Shown: positions 19,722 through 29,108, numbered from the stretch's first letter. The stretch: 64,000 nt of DNA from Indioceanicola profundi (GCF_003568845.1 NZ_CP030127.1:1120038-1184037), one strand, 5' to 3'. Numbers and translations are program-made. The notes: a model not told the origin generated them from the sequence alone.

Positions 19722-20566
19722 ACCGGATGCGCCGCGGCGCTCTCCATCTGCTGCTGGGCACGGCGGCGCTGACCGTTCTGTTCCCGCTGCTGGTGATGCT
19801 CTCCACCTCCCTGAAGCCGCTGGAGGAGATCAACAACGGCTCCCTCTTCGCCCTGCCGCGGGAGCCCACGCTGGCGGCTTGGCAGCGGGCCTGGGGCGAG
19901 GTCTGCATCAGCGGCGACTGCAGCGGCCTGTCCGTCTGGTTCGCCAATTCCTTCGCCATCGTGCTGCCGGCCCTGTTCGGCTCGCTGGCGCTGGGCGCCA
20001 TCACCGGCTACGCGCTCAGCCTGCGCAGCTCGCGCTATGCCGACCTGCTGTTCGCGGCGCTGCTGATCGGGCTGTTCATCCCGCCGCAGGTGACGCTCTA
20101 TCCCATGATCGTGCTGGTGCGCGAGCTGGGGCTGTTCGGCAGCCTGGGCGGGCTGATCTTCGTGCACATGGTCTGGGGTCTGGCCTTCGTGACCCTGCTG
20201 TTCCGCAATTTCTTCCTGTCGGTTCCGCGCGACCTGCTGAAGTCCGCCAGGATCGACGGGGCGGGCTTCCTACCCACCTTCTGGTACATCATGCTGCCCC
20301 TGTCGCTGCCGGTCTGCGCCGTGGCGCTGGTGCTGCAGTTCACCTACATCTGGAACGACTTCCTGCTGGGCCTGACCTTCGCCGGGCTGGGCCGCCAGCC
20401 GGTGACCGTGGCCCTGAACACCCTGGCCGGGTCGCAGTTCGGGCCGCAGGAATACAACGTCAACATGGCCGCCACCATGATCGCGGCCCTGCCCACCATC
20501 CTGGTCTATTTCCTGTCCGGACGGCTGTTCGTGCGCGGGATCGCGGCCGGCGCCGTGAAGGGATAA
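19718..20566 (+). CDS. Sugar ABC transporter permease (MalG/GtsC type)
   Basis: 282 residues from ATG 19718, overlapping the previous gene by 4 bp; an open upstream frame of 300 codons is only a shadow. Six membrane segments and the EAA loop LLKSARIDGAGFLPTFW are seen. A periplasmic insert with two cysteines (EVCISGDCSGLSVWFANS) matches the CTGLECNGL insert of Gts glucose permeases, which supports glucose or a close relative as substrate. It pairs with the upstream permease in the inner membrane. Confidence 0.93.
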   Translation: MNRMRRGALHLLLGTAALTVLFPLLVMLSTSLKPLEEINNGSLFALPREPTLAAWQRAWGEVCISGDCSGLSVWFANSFAIVLPALFGSLALGAITGYALSLRSSRYADLLFAALLIGLFIPPQVTLYPMIVLVRELGLFGSLGGLIFVHMVWGLAFVTLLFRNFFLSVPRDLLKSARIDGAGFLPTFWYIMLPLSLPVCAVALVLQFTYIWNDFLLGLTFAGLGRQPVTVALNTLAGSQFGPQEYNVNMAATMIAALPTILVYFLSGRLFVRGIAAGAVKG

Positions 20567-20572
20567 GAAGCC

Positions 20573-21658
20573 ATGCAACAGGTCCGTCTGAACAACATCC
20601 GCAAGTGCTACGGCAGCGCCGCCATCCTGGAGAGCATCTCCCTGGACATCGAGCCGGGCGAGTTCCTGGTGCTGCTGGGGCCGTCCGGCTGCGGCAAGTC
20701 CACCTTGCTGAACATCGTGGCGGGGCTGGAGGCGGCCAGCGGCGGCACCATCCACTTCGGCGACCGCGACGTCACCGGCCTGGAACCGGATGAGCGGGAC
20801 ATCGCCATGGTGTTCCAGTCCTACGCGCTTTACCCCACCATGTCGGTGCGCCGGAACATCGGCTTCGGCCTGAAGATGCGTGGAGAGCCGGCCGCAATGG
20901 TGGAGCGGCGGGTGCAGGAGGTTGCCGGCCTGCTCCAGATCAGCCACCTGCTGGACCGCAAGCCGTCCCAGCTTTCCGGCGGGCAGCAGCAGCGCGTCGC
21001 CATCGGCCGCGCCCTGGTGCGCCAGCCGTCGGTGTTCCTGCTGGATGAGCCCTTGTCCAACCTGGACGCCAAGCTGCGCGCCGACATGCGGGTGGAGCTG
21101 AAGCGCCTACATGGCGAAAGCCGCCGCACGACCCTGTACGTGACCCACGACCAGGTGGAGGCGATGACCCTGGCCAGCCGCATCGTCGTACTGGAGAAGG
21201 GCCGCATCCAGCAATGCGACCGGCCGGAGGTGGTCTATGCCCGCCCGGCTAACCGCTTTGTGGCCTCCTTCGTCGGCGCGCCCACCATGAACTTCGTCGA
21301 GGGCAGGCTGGAAGCGGCGGGCGACGGCGCCGGCCTGCGGGTCGAGGATCTGCTGATCCCCCTGCCCGGCCTCAAGGCCGGGGCCGGGGTGCAGGCCGGG
21401 CACAGCGTGGTTCTGGGCTTCCGGCCGGAGCATGCCAGCATCGCAGCTGCCGGTGCGCCCGCCACGGTTCCCGGCCGGGTGCTGATGTCGGAGCCGACAG
21501 GGCCGGATCTCTATGTCCTGGTAGCGCTGGCGCAGCAGCAGATCACCATGCGCGTGGCCCCCGGCACAGACCTTTCCATGCACGGCCCCGTCCCGCTCCA
21601 GCTCGACGGAGCCGCGGTCAGCCTGTTCTGCCCGCGCGACGGGCATCGCCTGAACTGA
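20573..21658 (+). CDS. Sugar ABC transporter ATP-binding protein (MalK/UgpC type)
   Basis: 361 residues, 6 bp after the permease. The Walker A (GPSGCGKST), Q-loop (VFQSYALYP), signature (LSGGQQQR), Walker B (VFLLDEPLSNLD) and switch His (YVTHDQ) are all intact. Beyond residue ~235 a regulatory TOBE/OB domain follows, with GFRPEHASI and MSEPTGPDLYV. It energises import by the two permeases. In some bacteria MalK-type ATPases are shared among several sugar systems, so it may serve others too. Confidence 0.95.
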   Translation: MQQVRLNNIRKCYGSAAILESISLDIEPGEFLVLLGPSGCGKSTLLNIVAGLEAASGGTIHFGDRDVTGLEPDERDIAMVFQSYALYPTMSVRRNIGFGLKMRGEPAAMVERRVQEVAGLLQISHLLDRKPSQLSGGQQQRVAIGRALVRQPSVFLLDEPLSNLDAKLRADMRVELKRLHGESRRTTLYVTHDQVEAMTLASRIVVLEKGRIQQCDRPEVVYARPANRFVASFVGAPTMNFVEGRLEAAGDGAGLRVEDLLIPLPGLKAGAGVQAGHSVVLGFRPEHASIAAAGAPATVPGRVLMSEPTGPDLYVLVALAQQQITMRVAPGTDLSMHGPVPLQLDGAAVSLFCPRDGHRLN

Positions 21659-21666
21659 GGTGCGGC

Positions 21667-22173
21667 ATGAAGGGTCCAGCATCCATCCTGGTCATGGGCG
21701 TCTGCGGCTGCGGCAAGTCCAGTGTCGGCGCGGCCTTGTCGGAGGCACTCGGCATGCCGTTCCTGGAGGCCGACGGCCTGCACCCGCCGGAGAATGTCGC
21801 CCGCATGGCGGCCGGCATTCCCCTGACGGATGAGGACCGGCGCGGCTGGCTGGACAGCATCGCCCAGCGCCTCCAGGACGCCGGCGTGCGTGGCGCGGGG
21901 CTGGTGGTGGCCTGCTCCGCCCTGAAGCGCGCCTATCGCGACCGGCTGCGGATGGCAGCACCCGACCTGCGCATCGTGCATCTGGTCGGATCGGAAAGCC
22001 TGCTGCGATCGCGGATGTCCCTGCGCGAGGGGCACTTCATGCCGGTGACCCTGCTGGAAAGCCAGCTCGCCACGCTAGAGCCGCCGGACAGGGCCGAGAA
22101 CGCCATCGCCTGCGACATCGGCCAGCCGGTGGACGCCATCGTCGACCACGCGCTTCGGCATCTGCTGGCCTGA
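21667..22173 (+). CDS. gntK: Gluconokinase
   Basis: 168 residues, 8 bp after the ATPase gene. The N-terminus VMGVCGCGKSS is the P-loop of thermoresistant-type gluconokinases. The family motifs EADGLHPPENVARMAAGIPL and DRRGWL, and the VACSALKRAYRDRLR helix, follow. It phosphorylates D-gluconate to 6-phosphogluconate for the Entner-Doudoroff or pentose phosphate routes. As the last gene of the transporter operon, it implies that gluconate arises from the imported sugar, either by periplasmic glucose oxidation or by cleavage of an aldobionic acid by the GH1 enzyme. Confidence 0.93.
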   Translation: MKGPASILVMGVCGCGKSSVGAALSEALGMPFLEADGLHPPENVARMAAGIPLTDEDRRGWLDSIAQRLQDAGVRGAGLVVACSALKRAYRDRLRMAAPDLRIVHLVGSESLLRSRMSLREGHFMPVTLLESQLATLEPPDRAENAIACDIGQPVDAIVDHALRHLLA

Positions 22174-22241
22174 CATCTTCGAGCCTTGGGCGGATGCCGG
22201 CGGCACTGCCCGGAATGTCCCGAGAAACGGAGGGGTCTGGA

Positions 22242-22538
22242 ATGGAATGGCGGATGATCATCGTGGAACGCACCCTGTTCCACCAGTTGAAGAGCCACCT
22301 TCCCGCGATCACCAAGGACTGCCTGCGGGAGACGTACGGCATCAGCGAATCCACTTGGCGCCGGCTGAGGGATGGCAGGCCGATCCGCCTTTCCACCTAT
22401 GGCCGCCTGATGAAATCCTTCGAGCGCCGCCGGCAGGAGGTTCATGCCTGCGGATATCAGGCTGCGTCCGTCACTGCCCTGGCGCGTGTCCAGCCGCGTG
22501 CCGCCGGTCATTACAGCGACTGCGACCCGCGCCGCTAA
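22242..22538 (+). CDS. Small HTH-like protein of unknown function
   Basis: 98 residues from ATG 22242, preceded by ggagg at an 8-nt spacing. A middle segment, LRETYGISESTWRRLRDGRP, has the spacing of a helix-turn-helix (short turn at GIS, basic recognition-like helix) and is followed by a basic helix (MKSFERRRQE). The C-terminal third is low in pattern. I do not recognise a named family. It begins 68 bp after gntK in the same direction, and its last 4 bp overlap the 3' end of the convergent sensor kinase gene. Confidence 0.55.
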   Translation: MEWRMIIVERTLFHQLKSHLPAITKDCLRETYGISESTWRRLRDGRPIRLSTYGRLMKSFERRRQEVHACGYQAASVTALARVQPRAAGHYSDCDPRR

Positions 22539-24622
22539 TTCCGATCCGGCGCTGGTTGGGGGGCTTGGGCGTTCGCTTCGCCCCACCAGGCGACCTGGTC
22601 CGCAGGCAGGCTCCAGATGCATTGCAGGCCGCCGGGCATCCAGTCGAAGGCGACTTCACCGCCGAGCTGGCGGGCGCTCGTGTGAAGCAGCGTCGTCCCG
22701 AAACCTTGGCGGGCGGGTGCGGCGGCAATGGCGGGGCCGCCTTGTTCCAGCCATGTGACTTCAAGTCGCCGGCTGCGGCTGTTCAAGATCCACGAAACCT
22801 GAAGCCGTCCACCGGCAACGGACATGGCGCCGTATTTCGCCGCATTGGTCGCGAGTTCGTGCGCCATCATGGAGATGGGCTGGGCCGCATCCGGCAGGAC
22901 TATGACCGGTGGTCCGTCCAGAGCCACCCGATGGGAGCCGTCCCGCGGGTCCGCCAGATAGGGAGCGAACTCCTGCTCCAACAGCTCGCGCAGGCCGACA
23001 CCGGTCCAGCGGCTGTTCGCCAGCAGCGTATGGGCGCGTGCGAGCGCCGAAATGCGGCTCTCGACGGCGGCGGCGAATTTTCCGGGATCGTCCGCCGGGG
23101 TCAGCCGGACCAGCGCCTGTACGACGGCCAGGACGTTCTTGGCGCGGTGATCCACCTCCCGGATCAGAAGCCGCTCACGCTCCTGCGCCTCCCGCCGATC
23201 CGTGACATCCATATCGATACCGATGAGCCGGACGGGCCGGCCCTCCCCATCGCGCACCACTTCAGCACGCGAGACGATCCAACGCGTCTTTCCATCTCCG
23301 CCCAGAAGGCGAACCTCGATGTCGAAGGGCTGCTCGCCCGCCAGCGCCGCTCGCCCCGCCTGCGCGGCGACGGCCAGGTCGTCGGGATGGATCATCGCCC
23401 GCACCTCATCGAGGCTGAGCCTCCCGTCCCGTGGCTCCAGGCCGCACAGCAGGTACATGCTGTCCGACCACCACATGCTCCCGCTGGCGAGGTCCAGGTC
23501 CCACTGCCCTACGCGCCCGGCCTGATGTGCAAGCCGCAGGCGGTCCTGGCTTTCGCGGAGTGCTGCGGCCGAGGTGGCCAGCGCCTTTCCGACATGCTCC
23601 ACCTCCCGCGGGCCGGGCGGCGCTGGAGGAAGGGTCTCGCCACTGCCCATCGCCCGCGCCATTTCCGCAAGGCGCTCAATGGGGACTGTGATCCTCCGGG
23701 ACACGCGTGATGCGGCGAAAGCCCCGATACCAGCGATCAGCATCCAGGTGGCGACAGCGCCTGCAAGCGACCATTGCAGGTCGCGCTGCAGGATGGCCCG
23801 CGGCACCGAGATCACCACGCTCCAGTTCGAGAGGTCCGACCGGCTGAAGACGGTGAAGGCCGGAACGCCGGCCAGGGTGACCGCCTCTCCGGCACCTTCC
23901 GATCCGGCCTCCATCAGGGCGCGCAGAGCGTCGCCAGGACCGGAGCCGAGGAAGCGTTCCGGTTCCGGTTGGCGCACGATATGCACCTTGTACTGGTCGA
24001 ACACCGAAACGGTCCAGTTCTCCGGCAGCGCATGGCTGTGGATCAGGTCCTGGAAGAGTCGGAGCGGAAGGGAGAGCGTCAGGTCGTAGACCGGCTCGCC
24101 GTTCCGGAACACCGGAACCTCGACGCCCAGCGTCGGGCGGCCCGTTCCCGCCGCGATGAAAAGTCCCGACACATAGGGCTGTCCCGCCGAAAAAACATGC
24201 TCCACCGGGTCCATGCTGCCGCGCCGCGGCAACGGGCTCTCCGGTTCCAGATTGGTATTCAGCAGCTGCTGGCCGGAAGCATCGGACAGGATGATGGAAC
24301 TGCCCTGCGGCTGGATGGTGAGAAAGCGCTCCGCCTGTTCGCGGAAGGACGACAGATCCCCCGCCTCAAGCGCGCGTGAGAAGGCGAGCGCCTGCACGCT
24401 CTTCATGCGCCCGTCCAGTTCGCGGTCGAGTGCGAAGCGCAGGGCGCGGGCGGTTTCGAGCGTCTGTTGCTGCGCCCGCTCCACCGCCCTGCCATAGGCC
24501 TGCACCTCGCGCGCGATGGTCAGCAGCAGGATCGGCACCGTGCAAGCGAGCACCAGCAGCCAGAGATATGTCCGCACGGCCGGACGTCCGCGGCGCTGTC
24601 CAGTAGAGGCAATTCGGAGCAA
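22535..24622 (-). CDS. Membrane sensor histidine kinase, HWE family
   Basis: 695 residues. A transmembrane helix at ~18-36 and another at ~285-305 (WSLAGAVATWMLIAGIGAF) flank a large periplasmic Cache-like sensor. Then come a HAMP-like segment (RRITVPIERLAEMARAMG), a PAS domain with PAC motif (residues ~355-480), and an HWE-type phosphoacceptor EVDHRAKNVLAVVQAL. The ATPase N-box is HELATNAAKYGA, and the C-terminal G-box ends near GGLQCIWSLP. HWE kinases typically feed general stress or light response regulators. No response regulator is adjacent, so the partner is elsewhere. The ligand is unknown. Confidence 0.9.
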   Translation of the reverse strand: MLRIASTGQRRGRPAVRTYLWLLVLACTVPILLLTIAREVQAYGRAVERAQQQTLETARALRFALDRELDGRMKSVQALAFSRALEAGDLSSFREQAERFLTIQPQGSSIILSDASGQQLLNTNLEPESPLPRRGSMDPVEHVFSAGQPYVSGLFIAAGTGRPTLGVEVPVFRNGEPVYDLTLSLPLRLFQDLIHSHALPENWTVSVFDQYKVHIVRQPEPERFLGSGPGDALRALMEAGSEGAGEAVTLAGVPAFTVFSRSDLSNWSVVISVPRAILQRDLQWSLAGAVATWMLIAGIGAFAASRVSRRITVPIERLAEMARAMGSGETLPPAPPGPREVEHVGKALATSAAALRESQDRLRLAHQAGRVGQWDLDLASGSMWWSDSMYLLCGLEPRDGRLSLDEVRAMIHPDDLAVAAQAGRAALAGEQPFDIEVRLLGGDGKTRWIVSRAEVVRDGEGRPVRLIGIDMDVTDRREAQERERLLIREVDHRAKNVLAVVQALVRLTPADDPGKFAAAVESRISALARAHTLLANSRWTGVGLRELLEQEFAPYLADPRDGSHRVALDGPPVIVLPDAAQPISMMAHELATNAAKYGAMSVAGGRLQVSWILNSRSRRLEVTWLEQGGPAIAAAPARQGFGTTLLHTSARQLGGEVAFDWMPGGLQCIWSLPADQVAWWGEANAQAPQPAPDRN

Positions 24623-24897
24623 GAGGTCTCCCGGTCTGAGGCTGTGAGCGGCAAGGCGCTCATCAAGCGACCTTCATTACCGCCGCCTGCACCCGGGTCA
24701 ATCCGCTATTGCATCATTTCGCCTGTGGAACCGCTTGCGCGCCGGCTTTTCCCCGCAATATCCACGCCCCGCCAGGACATCGTCGGCAGCAGCCATGCCG
24801 CCCGATGTGACCACCACTACGGAAGCACGGGTGCTCAACATGGCAGGCCGCAGGGCCGATCGGAGCTTACCGCCCCGAACCGGCCCGGCCCTTCAAC

Positions 24898-25161
24898 TTA
24901 TCTGGCGCTGCCATTGTCCTGGTCGACGAGGGCATAGCGGGGGATATCCCGCCGCTGAATGCCGAGACGGCTGAGTTGGACATCGCTCAGCTGGCTCAAA
25001 GCCCGGCAGCGCTGGTTGTATTCCCACCGCGCCGCAACGCGGCGGAGGTGCGCACCCAGCCGGGAGACAAGCGCGTGCAGCCGGTGGTTCTGCGTCGCGC
25101 TGCGGCCAGCACCGTTCAGGTTGCAGGCAATTCTACTGTTCGTCAGATCGATGTTCGTCAT
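24898..25161 (-). CDS. DUF1127 family small protein
   Basis: 87 residues from ATG 25161; the frame extends 21 codons upstream without conservation. The C-terminal half has the DUF1127 arginine-rich hairpin: RALSQLSDVQLSRLGIQRRDI. Short DUF1127 proteins in alphaproteobacteria have been linked to RNA maturation and phosphate or carbon metabolism, but this member's role is not known. A good sigma70-like promoter lies at 25263-25290. Confidence 0.8.
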   Translation of the reverse strand: MTNIDLTNSRIACNLNGAGRSATQNHRLHALVSRLGAHLRRVAARWEYNQRCRALSQLSDVQLSRLGIQRRDIPRYALVDQDNGSAR

Positions 25162-25216
25162 GGTACCGCTCTCATCAGCGTAAGGCGGCGTCTCTCTCCC
25201 GGTTCCATGGCCGCTT

Positions 25217-25231
25217 TGCTGCATTGCAGCA
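25217..25231. promoter_or_regulatory. 15-bp palindrome in the DUF1127 leader
   Basis: tgctgcattgcagca is a perfect 7-1-7 inverted repeat about 35 bp downstream of the expected transcription start of the DUF1127 gene. It could be an operator or a small RNA hairpin. No regulator is assigned. Confidence 0.4.
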
Positions 25232-25262
25232 TCTGGTTATGATGCCATGGCTCCTGCACTGA

Positions 25263-25290
25263 TATATAGCGCGGGTGCCGGTTTTGACAA
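25263..25290 (-). promoter_or_regulatory. Sigma70-like promoter of the DUF1127 gene
   Basis: On the minus strand TTGTCA (25290-25285) and TATATA (25268-25263) are separated by 16 bp. This predicts a start near 25256 and a leader of roughly 95 nt. Confidence 0.5.
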
Positions 25291-25464
25291 AGCCGCGAAC
25301 TCTTTTGGAGCAGTGGGTTTTGCGCATGGTTGCTGCGCTGCAATGTAATGAGCGGGAGGCTATGCGCCTGCCGACCTGCGCTAGGCGGAACGCGGTTGAT
25401 TGAGGGCAGTGCCTGCAATCGATGCAGGGGCGGAGCCGTAGGGGCTACCGCCGCCCGCTACGGT

Positions 25465-25812
25465 TCAGTGTCCGCCCGTCCTGGACAGGAAATTGAGCAC
25501 CAGCATGCCCGTGATGATCAGCCCGATGCCGACCGCGCCCGCGGCATCGATCCTCTCGCCATACAGCACAATGCCAGCCAGAGCGGCCAGAACTATGCCC
25601 AACCCCGACCAGACGGCGTAGACGAAGCCGAGGCCCAATGTGCGCAGGCACAGGGCAAGCAGGTAGAAGGCGATGCCATAGCCGATCACCACGACGATGC
25701 TGGGCAGCGGCCGGGTGAAACCATCCGTCGCCTTCAAGGCGCTGGTGGCGATCACTTCGGCCAGTACCGCAAGGGCAAGAAGCACATAGGGCATGCTGGC
25801 GCGGCCGGTCAC
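25465..25812 (-). CDS. Small multidrug resistance (SMR/EmrE-type) exporter
   Basis: 115 residues from GTG 25812, whose GTGA overlaps the stop of betA; ATG 25794 is the alternative start. Four transmembrane helices fill the protein. The essential Glu of the substrate site is in VLAEVIATSALK (residue 19 from GTG, 13 from ATG, like Glu14 of EmrE). The SMR motifs YAVWSGLGI and GLIITGMLVLN are intact. It exchanges protons for lipophilic or quaternary cations. Its coupling to choline oxidation genes suggests a role in exporting betaine, choline or related quaternary amines. Confidence 0.9.
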   Translation of the reverse strand: MTGRASMPYVLLALAVLAEVIATSALKATDGFTRPLPSIVVVIGYGIAFYLLALCLRTLGLGFVYAVWSGLGIVLAALAGIVLYGERIDAAGAVGIGLIITGMLVLNFLSRTGGH

Positions 25813-27536
25813 AGGGCGTCGGCGTGGACCGGAGCCGGCCGCCGCCGCCCCAGTTCTTCAGACGCCCCGCCGGGTCGCTGGGCCTGCCGCCAGTCATCCG
25901 GCACATGGTAGGGCGCCTGTGAGGGCGGCAAGGCGGCGCGGCCACGGATCATGTCCGCTGCCTTCTCGGCGATCATGATAGTGGGCGCGTTCAGATTGCC
26001 CGATACGATGGATGGCATGATGGAGCTGTCCACCACCCGCAGCCCTTCCAGCCCGATCACCCGGCACTCCCCATCCACGACGGACTGCGCGTCCGAGCCC
26101 ATCTTGCAGGAGCAGGAGGGATGGTAGGCGCTTTCGCAATGCTGGGCGATCCAGGCGTCGATCTCCGCATCCGTACGCACCTCCGGCCCCGGCGCCAGTT
26201 CCGCGCCGCGGAAGGGATCGAAGGCAGGCTGTGCGAAAATCTCCCGCGTCAGCCGCACAGCGGCCCGCATCTCCTCCCAATCCTCCGGGTGGCTCATATA
26301 GCGGGGATCGATGATCGGATGCTGGCGCGGGTCGTTGTTCTTCAGCCGCAGGAACCCCGTGCTCCTGGACCGCATCGGCCCGACATGGGCCTGATAGCCG
26401 TGCCGATCGGACGGGTTGCGGCCGTCATAGCGCACCGCCATGGGCAGGAAGTGGTACTGCAGGTCGGGATGCTTGATCCCGGTCCGCGACCGGATGAAGC
26501 CCCCGGCTTCGAAATGGTTGGTGGCGCCCAGGCCGCGCTTCAGCAGGTACCATTCCAGCCCGATCCGGATCTTGGCCAGCGGGCTCAGCGCGCCGTAGAG
26601 CGTGATGGGCTGCAGGGATTCCTGCTGCACATAGATCTCCAGATGATCCTGGAGATTTTTGCCCACGCCGGGCAGATGATGGACGGGATCGACGCCTGCC
26701 GCCCGCAGTTCGTCGGCATCGCCGATGCCGGACAGCATCAGGAGTTGGGGCGAGTTGATCGGCCCGCCGGACAGGATCAGCTCACGCTCCGCACGAACCT
26801 TGGTCACCTGCCCGCGCCGGCCCACCCATTCCACGCTGCGGGCCTGTCGGCCCTCCAGCAGAATGCGGGTGGTCATGGCGCCCGTCTGGACAGTCAGGTT
26901 CGGCCGCTTCTGCGCCGGGCGCAGATAGGCCATGGCGGTGGACCAACGGCGGCCACCGGACACCGTCATATCCATGCTGCCGAAGCCTTCCTGCCGATAT
27001 CCGTTCTGGTCCTCGGTCAGCGGATATCCCGCCTGGACCCCGGCTTCGATGAAGGCGCGGTAAAGCGGGTTCCGGCAGCGGCCGGTGGAGACATGCAGCG
27101 GCCCCTCTCCGCCATGATAGGCGTCCGCCCCCTTGTCGCGGCTCTCCGCTTTGCGGAAATAGGGCAGCACATGGGCATAGTCCCAGTGCGCCAGCGCCGG
27201 ATCGGCGGCCCAGCGCTCATAATCCAGCGCATGTCCCCGCACATAGGCCATCCCGTTGATGGAGGAGGAGCCGCCAAGTACGCGGCCGCGCGGCCAGTGC
27301 ATCCGGCGACCGCCGAGGGTCTCCTGCGGAACGGTGTGATAGTCCCAGTTGTAGGTGCGGGACTGCATCGGGTAGCTCAGCGCGCTGGGCATATGCAGGC
27401 GCCAGTCCCACCAGTGATCGCGCGGGCCGGCTTCCAGCAGGAGGACCTTCACCTCCGGGTCCTCGGTCAGGCGGTTGGCAAGCACGCAGCCGGCCGAGCC
27501 GGCGCCGACGATCACATAATCATATGTATCGGTCAT
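25809..27536 (-). CDS. betA: Choline dehydrogenase
   Basis: 575 residues, GMC oxidoreductase family. The FAD-binding N-terminus YVIVGAGSAGCVLANRL, the GMC signature GRVLGGSSSINGM near residue 85 and the second signature SGGPINSPQLLMLSGIG near 255 are present. The C-terminal active-site segment has HPSCSCKMG and a later conserved Asn (SGNLNAPTIMIAEKAADMI). It oxidises choline to betaine aldehyde at the inner membrane. The last ~40 residues are an extra proline/arginine-rich tail. It lies 54 bp after betB and is coupled to the SMR gene by a 4-bp overlap. Confidence 0.95.
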   Translation of the reverse strand: MTDTYDYVIVGAGSAGCVLANRLTEDPEVKVLLLEAGPRDHWWDWRLHMPSALSYPMQSRTYNWDYHTVPQETLGGRRMHWPRGRVLGGSSSINGMAYVRGHALDYERWAADPALAHWDYAHVLPYFRKAESRDKGADAYHGGEGPLHVSTGRCRNPLYRAFIEAGVQAGYPLTEDQNGYRQEGFGSMDMTVSGGRRWSTAMAYLRPAQKRPNLTVQTGAMTTRILLEGRQARSVEWVGRRGQVTKVRAERELILSGGPINSPQLLMLSGIGDADELRAAGVDPVHHLPGVGKNLQDHLEIYVQQESLQPITLYGALSPLAKIRIGLEWYLLKRGLGATNHFEAGGFIRSRTGIKHPDLQYHFLPMAVRYDGRNPSDRHGYQAHVGPMRSRSTGFLRLKNNDPRQHPIIDPRYMSHPEDWEEMRAAVRLTREIFAQPAFDPFRGAELAPGPEVRTDAEIDAWIAQHCESAYHPSCSCKMGSDAQSVVDGECRVIGLEGLRVVDSSIMPSIVSGNLNAPTIMIAEKAADMIRGRAALPPSQAPYHVPDDWRQAQRPGGASEELGRRRPAPVHADAL

Positions 27537-27590
27537 CGTTCTCGATTCGTCATCTGCGGGTGGCCGGCCGGCGGGCCGGCCGGCATCGGC

Positions 27591-29054
27591 TCAGTACGGG
27601 CAGTCCACATCGCCAAGCGCGACATGGACGCTCTTGAGCTGGGTGTAGTGTTCGATGGCGGCGTGCCCGTTCTCCCGGCCCAGGCCGGACTGCTTGTAGC
27701 CGCCGAAGGGCATCTCAATGGGCGTCAGATTATAGCTGTTGATCCAGCAGGTGCCGGCCTCCAGCCGGGCAACGACGCGGTGGCCGCGGCTGAGATCGCG
27801 GGTGAAGACGCCGGCCGCCAGCCCGAAGGGCGTGTCGTTTGCGCGGGCGATCACCTCCTGCTCATCATCGAAGGGCAGCACGGTCATCACGGGTCCGAAA
27901 ATCTCCTCCCGCACGATGCTCATCTCATCCGTGCAGTCAGCGAAGATGGTGGGGGCGACGAACCAGCCGCGGGCGCAGTCGCCATCGGTGACGCGGTGCC
28001 CGCCGGCCACCAGTCGGGCCCCTTCGGCGCGGCCCTTGGCGATGTAGCCCAGCACCTTCTCCATATGCTCCCTGGAGATCAGCGGGCCGACATGGGTGTC
28101 GGGGCGCAGCGGATCGCCGATCACCATGCGGGCGGTGCGGGTCGCGAGCTTCTCCAGGAAAGCATCCATCACGCTTCGATGCACGAAGACGCGGGTGCCG
28201 TTGGAGCAGACCTCGCCCTGGCTGTAGAAGTTGCCCAGCATGGCGCCGCCGACGGCATTATCCAGATTGGCGTCGTCGAAGACGATCAGCGGCGACTTGC
28301 CGCCCAGCTCCATGGTGACGTGCTTTAGCGTGGATGCCGCATCGGCCATCACCGCCTTGCCGGTGCCGACCTCCCCGGTCAGGGACACCTTGGCGATGCC
28401 GGGATGGCGGGTCAAAGCGCGGCCGGTCTCGGCGAAGCCCTGCACCACATTGAAGACGCCCGCCGGCAGCCCGGCTTCGGCATAGATCTCCGCCAGCTTC
28501 ATGGCCGACAAGGGCGTCATCTCGGCCGGCTTGAAGATCATGGCGTTGCCGCAGGCCAGGGCCGGTGCCGATTTCCAGCAGGCGATCTGGATGGGATAGT
28601 TCCAGGCCCCGATGCCGGCGCAGATGCCCAACGGCTCCCGGCTTGTATAGGCGAAAGCCTTGGGGCCCAGCGGGATATGCTGGCCGGTCAGGGTAGCGGC
28701 CATGCCGCCGTAATATTCCAGGCAGTCCGCGCCGGAGGTGACATCGACCACGCTGGTTTCCTGGATCGGGCGGCCGGTATCCAGGGCTTCCAGCCGGGCC
28801 AGCTCCTCATTGCGCTCGCGCAAGAGCTGGGCTGCGCGCAGCAGGATGCGCCCGCGTTCGGCGCCGGTCATGGCCGACCAGACGGCAAATCCCTCGCGCG
28901 CCGCGGCGACGGCGCGCTCAATATCCTCTGCACCGGCGATCTGAATGCGGGCAAGAAGCTCACCCGTGGCGGGGTTGTGGGTGTCGAAGGTCGTGCCGGA
29001 GACAGCATCGACAGCCTGGCCGCCGATGAAGAGCTTCTGCGCGTCCATAATCAT
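27591..29054 (-). CDS. betB: Betaine aldehyde dehydrogenase
   Basis: 487 residues from ATG 29054, or 485 from ATG 29048, which has agg at a better spacing. Aldehyde dehydrogenase motifs are all present: the catalytic base in [14 protein letters not shown], the nucleophile Cys in [11 protein letters not shown], and NAD contacts in [18 protein letters not shown]. Length and sequence fit BetB closely. It converts betaine aldehyde to glycine betaine with NAD(P)+ in the cytoplasm. Gene order betI-betB-betA is the common alphaproteobacterial arrangement, read leftward from the BetI-type operator. Confidence 0.96.
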   Translation of the reverse strand: MIMDAQKLFIGGQAVDAVSGTTFDTHNPATGELLARIQIAGAEDIERAVAAAREGFAVWSAMTGAERGRILLRAAQLLRERNEELARLEALDTGRPIQETSVVDVTSGADCLEYYGGMAATLTGQHIPLGPKAFAYTSREPLGICAGIGAWNYPIQIACWKSAPALACGNAMIFKPAEMTPLSAMKLAEIYAEAGLPAGVFNVVQGFAETGRALTRHPGIAKVSLTGEVGTGKAVMADAASTLKHVTMELGGKSPLIVFDDANLDNAVGGAMLGNFYSQGEVCSNGTRVFVHRSVMDAFLEKLATRTARMVIGDPLRPDTHVGPLISREHMEKVLGYIAKGRAEGARLVAGGHRVTDGDCARGWFVAPTIFADCTDEMSIVREEIFGPVMTVLPFDDEQEVIARANDTPFGLAAGVFTRDLSRGHRVVARLEAGTCWINSYNLTPIEMPFGGYKQSGLGRENGHAAIEHYTQLKSVHVALGDVDCPY

Positions 29055-29108
29055 CCTGTACTTCGTTCCGATCCAGAAAGTTCAATGCCATCGGGCACGA
29101 TGGCCCGG

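Larger units (their letters stand above)
25162..25464. other. Intergenic region: leader and promoter of the DUF1127 gene, 3' side of the SMR gene
   Basis: 303 bp contain a leftward promoter (25263-25290) and a 15-bp palindrome (25217-25231). The remaining ~170 bp show nothing recognisable apart from short GC-rich inverted repeats near 25430-25460 that could end the SMR transcript. Confidence 0.45.

Noticed and set aside
26121..28328. 735-codon plus-strand frame
   Set aside because: Antisense to betA and betB; no domain.
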